This document shows, in pieces, positions 10,815 through 21,619 of a stretch of 64,000 nt of DNA. The DNA lies in assembly GCA_023653785.1 (NCBI GenBank), contig JAMKCH010041367.1, positions 1-64,000 on the forward strand. Reading direction: 5' to 3'. The DNA is from Ophioderma brevispina (Eukaryota > Echinodermata > Ophiuroidea > Amphilepidida > Ophiodermatidae). The stretch's first letter is position 1. Each line of letters starts with the position of its first letter. The notes beneath the pieces are model-generated. The model did not search any database. It was not told the origin of the DNA and saw only the letters and a list, made by a program, of their open reading frames with translations. The position numbers and the translations under genes are program-made.

Positions 10815-11930
10815 GGCGTGAAAGCAGAAGGGCGATTATGCTATCAGTCAAGCGATCGCTAAGCGGGCATGTTTGATCATAGCCGTTGCGCGTCTGCGTC
10901 GGCGGGTCCAAACAACATCTTGTGAACGCGATAACATGAGACCCATAGGGTTATGGTGATGTAAACCTTGGTGGGTGGGATCGGGCTGTCATGCCCTTCA
11001 TCTGATTAGATTATGGGCGTGGCATATGCTAATTAGGCTACCTTAATTTTACATTATTATGAATGAGTTAATTGGGGGGTATTTTTACCCAAAAAGTCTG
11101 TGAACGCGTAACATAGACCCATAAGAGGTTATGGTGATTGATTGGGGGGTTGGGATCGAAGCCATGCCCTTGTCTCATAGATTATGGGCGGGGCATATGA
11201 TAATTAGGTACATAATTTGCATTAATTAATGAGTTAATTTGGTGGTATTTTTACCAACAATCGTGTGAGCGCGATAACATGAGACCCTAAGGGTTATTGG
11301 TGATGTAACTTGGTGGGGAGTGATCGGACTGCCATGCCCCTCATCTGATTAGATTATTGGCGTGGTATATGCTAATAAGGTACTAAGTGCATAATAATGA
11401 GTTAATTAGGGTATTTTACCCAGAGAAAAGCTTGGAACAAACTATCTGTTTTATCCCCTGGCTTGAAAAGCAGAAAGAAGGGGGATTCTGCTATCAGTCA
11501 GGCGTCGGCGGCGGCGGCGTCTGCGGCGTCTGCGTCGGCGGAGTCCAACACAATATTGTGAACGCGGGGATAACATGGCCATAAGGGTATGGTGATGTAA
11601 CTTGGTGGTGCATCGTGACTGCCCCATTGCCCTCATCTGAATAGAGTATGGGCGTGGCATATGCTAAATTGGATACGAATTTGCATAATTAATGAATTAA
11701 TTTGGGGTAGGTATTTTTACCCAACAATCTTGTAAACGCGATAACATGGAGAACCCATAAGGTATCGTGATGTAGAAACTGGGGGGGTGAAACGATGTGA
11801 CACTGCAATGCCCTTAAACTGATTAGATTATTGGCGTGGTATATGCTAATTAAGTATACCTAATTTGCATTAATTAAAGCAGTTAATTTGGGGTATTTTA
11901 CCCAAAAGAGCTTGAGGAGAACAGAAATGA
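10815..11930 (+). repeat. Satellite array with head module plus 170-180-bp units
   Basis: A unit containing AACGCGATAACATGAGACCC, GGTTATGGTGATGTAA, GATTAGATTATGGGCGTGG, CATATGCTAATTAGGTA and TTAATGAGTTAATT..GGTATTTTTACCC recurs with AACGCG anchors near 10924, 11103, 11273, 11554 and 11736. Most spacings are 168-183 bp. The longer gap before the fourth unit is filled by a head module (GAAAAGCAGAAGG.., then CTGCTATCAGTCA and TCTGCGTCGGCGG) that also precedes the first unit. The layout is therefore head + 3 units, head + 2 units. The second head carries an expanded CGGCGG run at 11506-11540. Confidence 0.85.
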
Positions 11931-12002
11931 GAAGGACAAAACTATTGAAGTCCATAAGTCCGATTTTGATGATGAAAACTTGATGGAGGGGTGGGGAATC
12001 AT

Positions 12003-13203
12003 GCGCTCGCGTGATTAGGTTTAAGGTGGGTTAAGGGGGGTTGTCTGGGGTTTTAAGGCGGGGGTGGTCAGATTTTAAGGGGGGTTGTGGTTTAAGGGGG
12101 ATTGGTGGGGTTTAAGGTGGTGTGTCTGGGTGTTTCAAGGGTTTGTCCGGGTTTTTTAAGGGGGGTGTCGGTTTCAGGGGGTTGTCCAGCTTAAGGGGGG
12201 TGTTGGGTTTAGAGGGACTTGTTGGGGTTTAAGGGGGGTTGTGGGGTTAAGGGGGTTGTTGTGGTTTAAGGTGGGTTTTGCACGCGTTTAAGGGGGGTTG
12301 TCCATGTTTAAGGGGGGTTATTGTCTGCGGTTGTTAAGGGGGGTTTTTGGTCCAGATTGTAAGGGGGTTGATGGGTTTGGGGGATTGTTGGGGTTTAAGG
12401 TGGGTTTGTCTGGGTTTAAGGGGGGTTGTCCGGTTTTAAGGGTGGATGGTCTTAACTTAAGGGGGATTGTTGGGGTTAAGGGGGGTTGTCCGGGTTTAAA
12501 GGGGGTTTTGTCAGGGGTTAAGGGGGGGTTGTGTCTGGGTTAAGGGGGTGTTGTGTTTAAGGTGGGTTTTGCACGAGTTTTTAAGGGGGGTTGTCCAGGT
12601 TTAAGGGGGGTTGTCCGGGTTATAGGGGGTTGTCCGTGTTTAAGGGGGTTGTTGGGTTAAGGGGAGTGTTGGGTTTAAGGGGGGTTGGTCGGGTTTAAGG
12701 GGGGTTGTCCGGGGTTGGGGTTTAAGGGGGGTTGTATGGACTCTTAAGGGGGCTCTGTTGTGGTTTAAGGTGGGTTGCAAAGTTTAAGGGGGGGTTTGTC
12801 CAGGTTAAGGGGGGTTGTGGGGTTTAAGTGGGATTTTTGGGGTTAAGGGGGGGTTTGGCGTTGTTTTTAAGGGGTTTTGTTGGCAAATTCATACGGGTAT
12901 ACATGCGCAGACGTGCACAAATGCACGCGCATGAGGTATGCGCGCATTGTGCGTAGTGCATGCGCGGAGTTTGCACATGGTTTTTGTCGGGTTTAAGGGG
13001 GGTTGTATGGGGTCTTAAGGGGATGTGGGGTTTAGGGGGGTTGTCGAGGTTTAAAGGGATTGTCCGGGTTTAAGGGGGGGTGTCTGGGTTAAAGGGGGCG
13101 TTTGTGGTTAAGGTTTTAGGTGGGTTGCACAAGTTTAAGTGGGGTTGCCCAGGGTTTAAGGCGGGTTGGGAGTTTTAAGGGGATTTGTGGGTGTTTAGGG
13201 GGG
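12003..13203 (+). repeat. G-rich minisatellite, consensus near GGTTTAAGGGGGGTTGTCC
   Basis: About 1.2 kb of imperfect tandem repeats with a period near 19-20 bp; TTTAAGGGGG or TTAAGGGGGG recurs dozens of times. One strand is nearly free of C, with G-runs of 5-7 at regular spacing, suited to G-quadruplex formation. It starts about 70 bp after the neighbouring satellite and is interrupted once, at 12884-12982. Open frames inside it (for example 12298-12543) only translate the repeat and are not genes. Confidence 0.93.
12884..12982. repeat. Alternating purine-pyrimidine island inside the minisatellite
   Basis: A break of about 100 bp in the G-rich array made of GTGCAC, ATGCACGCGCATG, TATGCGCGCATTGTGCG and GTGCATGCGCG words. 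The run of alternating purine/pyrimidine dinucleotides rich in CG, CA and TG is the type that favours Z-DNA, and several words are self-complementary (TGCGCGCA, GTGCAC, TGCATGCGC). Confidence 0.75.
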
Positions 13204-13204
13204 T

Positions 13205-13489
13205 AGTTGCAGCGAATTATTAAAAATTGTAAACCGCCTCCCGCCAGGGGAGATTTAGCGGTTCGAGAACCGGACGTGTATTTTTTCAGGTGGTGTGATA
13301 ATAATCTTGCAATTTATCCACGCTCCATTGTTATGCAGCTTTTGCTTTTTGCTATTATGTGGCCATCTCATATGAAACTGGTTATAGCCCCCTCTATTGA
13401 CTTGCCAGGTAGAGCAGTATGCTAGTTTTGTTTATAGTGAGTTGTTTCAAAAGTACCTTTACCCAATGAGCTGTTTATGTATGCATTAA
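13205..13489. other. Spacer between minisatellite and A5
   Basis: Less AT-rich than surroundings at 13230-13280 (GCGGTTCGAGAACCGG is a short palindrome-like motif). No tRNA fold and no coding signal were supported. Confidence 0.4.
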
Positions 13490-13817
13490 AGGCTGTGTCA
13501 GAGATTTTGAAATATATGTTTGTGTGTAGTAATTAAAAGTAGTCATCCAGAACTAAAGATAATCGCCTAAAATGCCTAATTACACAGTTAGAGATGAATC
13601 AGATTTTCCGTATTCATGCAGTAAACATTTATGCACAGTATAACAGTGCCATATTTATAACAAAAATTCCGGATCCAGAATTTTTATAACAAGGTTTGTG
13701 AAATTTTATATATGAATATGACTTTTCAGTTTGAGCGTAGTGATTCACCACAGTGATTAGTACATGGACAGCCTTATGTATATGCAAAAAACTCATCGAT
13801 AGCCCTTGAGTTGGCCT
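13490..13817 (-). mobile_element. Family A MITE (A5), both ends present
   Basis: TTAA at 13486-13489 and 13818-13821 bounds AGGCTGTGTCAGAGATTTTG at the left and GAGTTGGCC at the right. Interior blocks match other copies in reverse: AACTAAAGATAATCGCC, AAAATTCCGGATCCAGAATT, CAGTGATTAGTACATGGACA and TTATGTATATGCAAAAAACTC. Length 328 bp, no coding capacity. Confidence 0.85.
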
Positions 13818-13829
13818 TTAACATGACAT

Positions 13830-14510
13830 TGACTTTGTAATCAGCATATCCTGATATTCCTAAAAAACCAAGGGTATATTTTTGAAATACAATGAGAATG
13901 AAAAACACTGCTGAAATATGCTGTGGGAAAATGAGGCTATTGGCCATGCCTGGGAATGAGATATTGGCTCAGAATGCATTTTATTCCAAACAATCTTGCT
14001 TTCGTTTATTTTATCCTACACAAAAACAGGGAAGCAGATTTTTATTACTTAAAAAAGTAGATGGGTGTTGCCAGCAGAATACTAAAAAGTAAGAATTCGT
14101 AGGCGAAGGGAGGGGGAGGGAGAGAGAGAAAAGTGTGTCTCATGCAAAATGGAAAATGCCGATGGGAAATGCATTTTTAGTTAAAAAAGCTTTGCAATTG
14201 GCATTTTGTACATGTTTTCTTTCTGACAAATAAAAAAAAAAAATTCTTTCAAACAGCAGTTTTAAAAGCCTCTGCATGTGGCCTTTGGAGACAAAAACCT
14301 TTCCCATTTTATTTTCTAGTATCTATTAACAAAACTATACCTTATATCATGAAAGAATGAACCACCAAACCCCGGGACTAAGAAACTGTGAAAATCAAGA
14401 GTTCCCCTCATGTTTCTTGGTTCTTTAACTCTGTGATCTTATTAGAGGGTAATGACCGAGTACTGTTTTGTTTGAGTGCAATGACCAAAATCCAAAGCAT
14501 CCATATTATG
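13830..14510. other. No feature recognised
   Basis: A short purine run (GGGAGGGGGAGGGAGAGAGAGA near 14108) and an A run near 14231 are the only structure. A 66-codon frame at 13892-14092 is not convincing. Confidence 0.5.
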
Positions 14511-14514
14511 TAAC

Positions 14515-14876
14515 AGTCCATGGCCCGATCGCTAATAGCCCGTCCCCATAATCCCCAGATTTTACCGAAGGGTTCAACTGTTTTATCAAAGAAAGCTACT
14601 ATTTTTCCATTTTCCTCCTTCTCAGATTACACTGTGAAATCTTACACAAGCCAAATGATACCTTGTTTGGGAAAGTTCTGTCACAAATGTGACCCATTTG
14701 GTCGACCAATTTAATTTTACCTAGAACTCTATGGGGCTTACAAAATCACTTTTCTAGCACTCACATCAAAACTGAATGAAAATCCGCGAACTTTACAGAT
14801 TGTGTTTTGGAGTGAAGGCCAATCTATCAAGATGAAAACTTCATATCCTTAAATCGGAGAGCCATGTAGCCACCCT
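14515..14876 (+). mobile_element. Family B MITE (B2)
   Basis: Starts AGTCCATGGCCCGATCGC after TAAC (a decayed TTAA) and ends GCCATGTAGCCACCCT before TTAA at 14877-14880. Shared blocks are GAAAGCTACTATTTTTCC, GTGAAATCTTA, TTTGGTCGACCA, ACTCTATGGGGCTTAC and CTATCAAGATGAAAA. It is slightly longer than B1 because of small insertions. Confidence 0.85.
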
Positions 14877-15055
14877 TTAACATGAATAATGGTATGATCT
14901 CCACAGGAATGAGTGACAAAATTATATTGTCAAAACAATAAGTACAGTATTATGTAAGTGGTACATTTGGCTTATTTAGGTTGTCCAATATAATCGTAAA
15001 GACCTTACGGCAGCATGATTCATGTGTCCATGTCTGTCTGGGTGTCAAACTTTTA

Positions 15056-15365
15056 GTATACACACTTTTGGTTAAATGTTGTCTAGCTTTTTAAAGTGAT
15101 GGATAGTGTTCATATACTTGGTATGCTTATACATTGAGGCAAGAGGTCTTATGTGGGGTCACATATGGGGTCAAAGGTCATTCAGGGGTCACTTAGGGTC
15201 ATATCTTGGGATATGTGGTATACACTTTTGGTTAAATGTTGTCTAGCTTTAGTGCAGTGATGGATCTAGTTCATACTTGGTATGCTTATACATTGAGACA
15301 AGGGGTCTTATTTGGGGTCACAGATGAGGTCAATTTCATTCAGGGTTCACTACATAATCAGACAA
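15056..15365 (+). repeat. Two-unit tandem repeat, about 162-bp period
   Basis: The phrase ACTTTTGGTTAAATGTTGTC followed by TAGCTTT, TTGGTATGCTTATACATTGA, TCTTAT.TGGGGTCACA and CATTCAGGG(G/T)TCAC is repeated from about 15056 and 15220. The GGGGTCA/AAAGGTCA words resemble the GGTCA-rich parts of the repeats at 23.3, 55.4 and 63.7 kb, so this may be a fragment of a larger interspersed element. Confidence 0.8.
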
Positions 15366-15771
15366 CCTATTGGGGACCGCTGTCCCTATTTTAGGTTGAT
15401 CCTTGCTTGCTAAACATTGCATTTATAGATTTGGATGCTGATTTAGACATATTATGCACATTGTAAGGATAGATCTTGCTTTTGTTATTCTTTCAGATTA
15501 AAATGTAACAAGTTACCGATTCGGACGAGGGCAGAAAATCGTATTACGTATCAAGTTTCTCAACTGGATAGTTGGTCATCCTAGGAAAAAAGGTATGCAT
15601 ATATTTTTTTCAGATAGTATATAGTCTTATGTATAGTATATATTCTTATGCAAACAAAAGATCCTCACTGTAGCAGGTAAATATTATATGTTCTACTTAC
15701 TCAAGTAGGGCATCCATTTCCCCATTAGTGGAGCGGTTTGGACTGCCAAATTGTCGACAACCCCTCCCCTT

Positions 15772-16330
15772 GGTACAACAAAACGCAACCACTGATATTT
15801 GAAAGATAGTAATAAATAATTTTTAAAAATGATGGTTGTGGTCAAAAACTTTGATGGCAGGGGTGTTTTTTGGGTAAAAAAAATCACGTTTTTGAGTTTA
15901 AAACTTAAGAAAATCAAGATTTATTAATTTCTTAGTAAAACAAATTTTAATCATGATGCAATACTATCAATCTCTGACATTTATATTATAGATTTCTGTT
16001 TTATACAATATATAAATGGTCTAGAATTGTAGCCCTAAAATCACTTTTTTTTCCTAAAAAAACATCTTTTTTACCACATGTCACCACAACGAGTATTATC
16101 TGAACCCTTTATGCAATGTATAAAACCTATATCAATAACAAAAAGGATACCATAAAAAAATATTGTAATATTTTTACTTTAAAAAAAATAATTTCGCTTA
16201 ATTTGCAGTCCAAAATACATTTTTCGGCCTAGAAATCATCCCTGCCACCAAATATTTCAACCACAACCATCATTTTCTTAAATCTCATATATTTATCCTT
16301 CAAATAAAGGTGGCTGTGTTTTGTTGTACC
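15772..16330. mobile_element. Fold-back element with inverted arms over 100 bp
   Basis: The left arm reads GGTACAACAAAACGCAACCA, then ATTTGAAAGATA, AAAATGATGGTTGTGGTC and TTTGATGGCAGGGGTG. The right arm carries the reverse complement of the same series, ending TTTTGTTGTACC at 16330. The arms match over more than 100 bp with substitutions and small gaps, around an AT-rich core. No coding capacity and no clear target duplication, so the superfamily is open. Confidence 0.8.
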
Positions 16331-16339
16331 GAGAGCAGG

Positions 16340-16851
16340 GTAACTTGAAAACTAGAGCACTTTTCAAAGCTTGGCTACTCTGTTACATGTTGATTTCTCT
16401 ACAACATTTACTGCAGTAAATGTAAACTATATAATTTTTCTGTCTTTACCAAGAGCTTTTTGCAAAGCTCATTGCTACTCAGTAAGTTGCTTCTGATTGG
16501 ATGTTAGTATATGCAAGAAAGGACACAAAAAGGATGACTTGACTTTCATGAAATGCAAAAAAGTTTATCAGAATTTGTAAATATTGTTTACTTTCAAAGC
16601 ATTTTGTAACTGTTTCCATCTTATTCCACCCTTCGCTCAATATTTCAGGTAATATCTGAATATTATATAGCTTGTCATTATAATCTTTTTAAAGCTATTT
16701 TAATTTTTGGATATTGTGGAAGAGTCAAACTTTTTGAGGCCTCATTTGCATCACAGCAATTGTGACTTATGATTTAAATGTTGCTGCACATTCATCTTAT
16801 CAGAATGTTGAATTCTTGGTAATGGGAGCAAAACATTTTCAAAAACAATAA
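16340..16851. other. No feature recognised
   Basis: Unique-looking AT-rich sequence between the fold-back element and the tandem duplication. Confidence 0.45.
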
Positions 16852-17500
16852 GTACAGTCATGCAGAAGACAGCTCCCGACCCAACCTCTTCCCGACTACA
16901 CAAGACCGCAATTTTTTTTCAAAATCGGCTACACATCTTGTTCAAACTTGCAAAATTTAAAATTTTGTATCCCGACCAGGGATGATTAGTCTGCGAGTTG
17001 CCCTGTCGTCGACGAGACAAGGGATGTTGAAACGCCTAGCAGTAGGCGACAGCATCGTAAAATCAAGAAGATCAAGCATGTTTAATTGGCGACGCCACTT
17101 GTTCAGTCCCCTATCAGTCGCCGACCTTGAAACGACGGCACAAGTTGTGACATGTCGCTGTCAAGACTGCTCGTCGATTGGTCGCCGAGTTGTTAACGCC
17201 AAGAAAGGTACAGTCACATAAAAGACAACCCGCGACGCGACCCAACCTCTTCCCAACTACACAAGACCACATTTTTTTTCAAAATCGACTGCAGTCTTGT
17301 TCAAACTTACAAAATTTACAAGACAAGAGATGCTCAATCGCCAGCAGTAGGTGACAGCATCATAAAATCAACAATATCAAGCATGTCACTTGTTCAGTTT
17401 CCAATCAGTCGCAGACCTTAACACGACAGCACAAGTTGTGACATGTTGCTGTCAAGACTGCAAGTCGGCGACTTATTTTCTGTAGTTGCCGAGTTTAGTC
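16852..17500 (+). repeat. Tandem duplication, two diverged units of about 356 and 293 bp
   Basis: GTACAGTCA starts each unit (near 16853 and 17209). Shared ordered blocks are CGACCCAACCTCTTCCC, ACTACACAAGACC.CA, TTTTTTTTCAAAATCG, TCTTGTTCAAACTT, AGACAAG.GATG, GCAGTAGG.GACAGCATC, CACTTGTTCAGT, ATCAGTCGC and CACAAGTTGTGACATGT. The second unit lacks about 60 bp. Frames open across it are shadows of the repeat. Confidence 0.85.
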
Positions 17501-17504
17501 CCTG

Positions 17505-17905
17505 ATTTAACATGTCCAGTTGGCTTGCATATTCTCTCCCGCTTGGAGCAGACTCATTGCCGACCACTTCCAACTGCACACAATCACTCATGGTGCGCGC
17601 CAACTCATCGGCTACCGCTTCCAAACCGCTCAGGTGTTCAAGCCGACCTTCCCGATTCCAAAACCCGCCACAATTTTTGTAAGCTGCAAGAAAAATCATG
17701 GCAGGTGTTTTTCAAATTTGCCATGTAGTCCCAACCACACAAGACTGCAGAAGACTGTACAGGACAGTCCCAGACTTGGCTAAAACTACACCTGAAACAG
17801 GAAAATTACTCACGATTTTCGAAAAATGGCCAATCGGCACCAGTCTTGAGTAGTCTGGAAGTGGTTTTCTAGCAAAAAATCGGCTGTGTGATTGAGCCTT
17901 TAGTA
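17505..17905. repeat. Continuation of the CGAC-rich repeat
   Basis: Carries further diverged versions of the words in the tandem duplication (CCAACCACACAAGACTGCAG near 17730, AATCGGC near 17830 and 17880, TCTTGAGTAGTCTGGAAG) and ends in GTGTGATTGAGCCTTT, which looks like a transposon terminus. I could not find the matching opposite end, so the full element is undefined. A 93-codon minus-strand frame (17418-17699) lies across it and is not supported as a gene. Confidence 0.45.
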
Positions 17906-17909
17906 GGCA

Positions 17910-20040
17910 AAAAGCATACCAACTGTCTGCAAATGTTCTTGTAGTAATGGTCTTTCATGAGCTAGTCTTTGTGCATGCTGAAAAATAGATAGGGACCGCA
18001 TTTACACTGGGCAAAAGTCGTTATCAAATTTTTTCAATGACAACTAAGGATTAGCATAAATTAATTTGTGTTGTAGTTGTTTGCACTTGCCCAGACACTT
18101 ACACTGATTTTGAATTCATATTCAGAAAAATGAATTACATGTTTGTTTGGTGATAGGTTGGAAGTGTACGGCCTCAAGTCAGTTGTCATGCTTAGTTGTT
18201 AAACCAAAGTTTTAAACACTCAACACTACTGCTGTGTGACGATTTATTGGAGCAAAAGATAATTGACCAGATGCCCTTCCTGATGTCAATCCACAGTTCT
18301 CGGCGATGGGCCTAGCCTTTGGGCAACCACGCCCACCATGCAAGGCAGCATGTGCTGGATGGCTGCCATTAGCTCTCCAGAGCTGACACCCTTGTAGGTA
18401 GATCTTCTTTTTCATTCTACCAGGGTAACCAGCTACCCTACTCATCAGATTTCCTTAGAACCCAACGGGGGGTGACGGTTTAGCCACCGACAACTCGGCC
18501 CCGGGACAGGTAGTACTGGTTACCAGGATACCAGTAGCAGGCCCTCAAAGGAAAACCTGACCTGACCAAAAACAAAAATGCTTAGTAAACTATAAATCCA
18601 TAACGAGTTTCGTTTACACTAAAAAAAGTTGTAATACAATTACGACTTATTTGAATTCACCTCAAATGAATGATGATAAAGTCATCATTGAAGTTTGACT
18701 TTTGAATTGCATCCTAATTATGACTGTACCTGTTTACACTCATCACGGAAATGAATTCAATTACGACCTAAGTGAATTTGATGACGACTTTCGCCCTATG
18801 AGATTACTGGGCAGAACCTTGTTTATTTTTGGATGGCATTGAAAAATCTGGCAATATGAAATGGTAAATGGCTGTTTGTGTCTCCACAAAAGGTACAACA
18901 TTTTGCTCATATCAAACTGGGCACATATAGGAGGGCATAAGCCCGTACAATTACACATGTCATTCAGGCCTTGGATACGTCATTGAGGGAGAGTCTCGCA
19001 TCTAGGTATGGAAAGATTTTAACCAATTAATTGTACTTAAGAGTGCCATCCTTGCACTAAAAGTAAAAAGCATAGGAGTAATCATGATCATTTTCAATAT
19101 TGTCTAAATCATTCATTCATGCACTGGCCAAATGAGAAAAAGGGGTCTTTGCCTTAAAAAAAAGTACTTGATTTGCCAAGTGAAAAAAAAGGGAAAAATA
19201 GTAAAAAAGTCCTTACAAACAGTTTTTTTTTAATTCACACTACATATTACACACTATAGTTTTGAGTGTGGGGCAGGATGAAGGCCAAAATAATAAATCA
19301 TGGAGTGTGTTATTATATTATGTCTTGGCTAATAAACCTTTGCCTTGACCTGCCCTCTCTGAAATATTTCCACATAGGTCATGTCAACAGACCCCCTCTA
19401 CAGTTATCTGTCAAACGTCTGTCTGAAACTCATGAGTGAATCTATACTCTTGATGCATGCATAATCAATCTCAACAGAAGAGACACCGAAAACCCATCGC
19501 CATCTTTCCGTGTAAACCCCGTTCGGTTGCGACCTTTGAAGGGTACAATAGTACACCCGGTACCATTGGGATACGGACCCACATTGCAACATGATCTTGA
19601 TATGGGTAAAAGGGTAGGTTGACAACACAAAACACAGACAAACAGCAACATCAGTGGCATGGCTTTGACACATTGAAAACATGGCCGTAGGGGAGATAGG
19701 AGGGAAAAGTAGATTGTGTTCTGTGAATGCATTGGGGCAAGAGAGTATAGGGAGGATCAAATTAAAAGTGTATAAAAATAGTAACAAGTAAACAGGGGCT
19801 GCATTTTTAGAGATGTGTTGTTTATCTGTGCCACGTTCAATAGAGGCAAGAAATGGCAGCAAGGTTTTTCACACATGGACTTTCTGTCACAGTGCCAGGA
19901 TATGTTGATGCTGTAGCTTAGAATTTGGTGTAGGTTGGTATTATTACTTTGCTACAGAGTTTGAAATTGTCCTTAAATTTCAAGTACAAGTATTGAAGAA
20001 TGTATGACATCTTACAACCCCAAAGGCTAACATTAATTCT
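17910..20040. other. No gene recognised; possible repeat fragment at 18230-18560
   Basis: 18230-18560 is more GC-rich and has a processed, SINE- or LINE-like look (CAGATGCCCTTCCTGATG, CTACCAGGGTAACC, GGTTACCAGGATACC), but no second copy is present in the window. 18610-18790 contains GTTTACACT at 18612 and 18730, possibly a decayed MITE. A 152-codon minus-strand frame at 19404-19862 has no recognised domain. Confidence 0.4.
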
Positions 20041-20044
20041 TACA

Positions 20045-20180
20045 CTTTAAAAATAAAGGTTTGACTTGGAACCTTTTTGTCCTCTATATGGAACCCTCAT
20101 TAAAGAGCCGCTCAAATTTTAACAGAGCATTTTTTCTATTCCTTTAAAGAACCATCTCAGATTAGCATGGAAACCTCTCA
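20045..20180. repeat. GGAACC/AAAGAACC repeat fragment
   Basis: Contains GGAACCTTTTTGTCC, GGAACCCTC, CCTTTAAAGAACC and GGAAACC in the spacing seen again, more fully, at 45660-46020. The words are near-palindromic (TTCTTTAAAGAA), so the element can fold on itself. Confidence 0.45.
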
Positions 20181-20284
20181 GAATAGCTTAGACTTTTTGG
20201 TTTTTTATGTAAGTTACTAACCATTGTTTTGGAAGGATTCTGTATAAAATGGTTTGAGGTTGAACTCCGTCTTTTTCAATGAGT

Positions 20285-20375
20285 GCTAATCCTAATGAAA
20301 TAGATAGACAGAAAGAAAGAACGACAGAGACAGAAAGAGAAGAGAGAAAGAGACAGGCAGAGAAAGAGATCCTGG
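20285..20375. repeat. Purine-rich low-complexity tract (GACAGAAAGAGA)
   Basis: Imperfect repeats of GACAGA, GAAAGA and GAGACAG on the plus strand. A related tract occurs at about 20725-20805 (GATAGAGACAGAAAAAGAGA). The two tracts bracket the repeat at 20435-20665. Confidence 0.7.
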
Positions 20376-20434
20376 AGTACTTGCCAATAGGTTTACTGGG
20401 ACGTGTCACCCAAATGTGTTAATGTTTCACAAAA

Positions 20435-20665
20435 AAAAAAACTTAGACATGGGCCGTGGCAACATTTTTGAAGGAAAAAAATCTTTAGACATGGGTCAGG
20501 TTTCGCAAAAATGGCCTCAAACTTGTTTAGAATGCAGAATATTTTGGGGCTCACCTGTTGCCCTTAGGAAATATTTAAAAATGGGTCCATATTGTAGATA
20601 AAATCCTTGGACGTGGGTCTATACTTTCTGTAAGATGACTCTCTAAGACATGGGTGGGGGTTTCA
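20435..20665 (+). repeat. Degenerate repeat with four (A)GACATGGGTC words
   Basis: TTAGACATGGGCC, TTTAGACATGGGTC, TTGGACGTGGGTC and CTAAGACATGGGTGG occur in the same orientation with uneven spacing of about 35-120 bp. It is too diverged to define a unit length. Confidence 0.5.
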
Positions 20666-20819
20666 GGGCTTCACACTCAAACACACATTCCTGTAAAAAA
20701 TAATCTCAGTACCCACCCAGGATAGGGATATAGAGATAGAGACAGAAAAAGAGAAAGATAGTGACAGCAAGGGACAGGCAAAAGAGGGAAAGCCCCTGAA
20801 GGGAGAGGGAGTGATGCAC

Positions 20820-21610
20820 TAGCAAACAGCGACATATTAACAAACATGAATTGATTTCAATAAAGCGGCACTTCTTTTCATGATTTTTACAAAATATGCT
20901 GTTTCTTGTTAAGAAATATATTTAAGAGGGAATGTACATGTTCTTTTTAAAGGTTTTGTCTATTTAAAATATCTTTTAAATTCAGTATTTTAAGATTATG
21001 TAATCTAATAGAAACCACTGAAGAATATGAGTTTAGATTGACTGGAAACAAAGTAGAAAGCCGGCTGGTGTTAATGAATGTTTCTGTCATTTTTCTGAAT
21101 TTTTATCCCGTTTTCACAAGGCACCATTAATAATGCAAATCTGGAAAAAATCCAGAGAAACGGTGACTAGATGTTTCATTCCCTGTTTCTAGTATTAATA
21201 CCGGGTCTCATGTGACTGCTTCTGAAATATTGCCCCTAGCACTGACCTCAACACATTTAATTAACTTGGGAAAAGACAAGCAAGTTAATTAAAAGATGCA
21301 TGCATCACTTTGATCTGTTTGATACACAGAACAAAAGCACTATACATAAATTTTTACTAGTTGATTTTTCATAATCTTTATTAAACCAATCCATTGTGCA
21401 TGATTTATGTTAATTGTGATTTGAGAGTCTTAGTGTATATTTCAAATTCATCTTGAATTTTACAAAATGTGCACATTTTACTTTAAAAAAAAAAAGAAGA
21501 AATATTCATTTGAAATTGGACCTATTAAATCTTAATTTTAAAAATGAGGTGGATATAGTGATCAAAATTATAACAATGCAAAAAATTTGGATGAGATTAG
21601 AAAGTTCAAG
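20820..21610. other. No feature recognised
   Basis: AT-rich, unstructured, ending at the TTAA (21616-21619) that precedes A6. Confidence 0.45.
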
Positions 21611-21619
21611 GCACTTTAA

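Noticed and set aside
10815..11930. CRISPR-like array
   Set aside because: Repeat units are about 175 bp and adjacent, without short repeats and unique spacers; the context is an animal genome.
12298..12543. Gly-rich 81-codon frame
   Set aside because: Pure translation of the G-rich minisatellite.
12003..13203. Telomeric repeat tract
   Set aside because: The unit contains TTTAAGGGGGG with a period near 19-20, not a uniform 6-base TTAGGG array.
13255..13280. GGTTCGAGAACCGG as a tRNA B-box
   Set aside because: It is a self-complementary motif without a cloverleaf around it.
17418..17783. Overlapping frames of 80-93 codons on both strands
   Set aside because: They lie over the CGAC-rich repeat, whose low stop-codon content keeps several frames open at once.
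18230..18560. GC-rich segment as a gene exon
   Set aside because: Frames are short and the look is that of a processed repeat; with no second copy in the window it is left unassigned.
19404..19862. Longest open frame (152 codons, minus strand)
   Set aside because: No recognised domain, Cys/Leu/Ser-rich composition typical of translated AT-rich DNA, and one frame of this length is about what chance gives in 64 kb.
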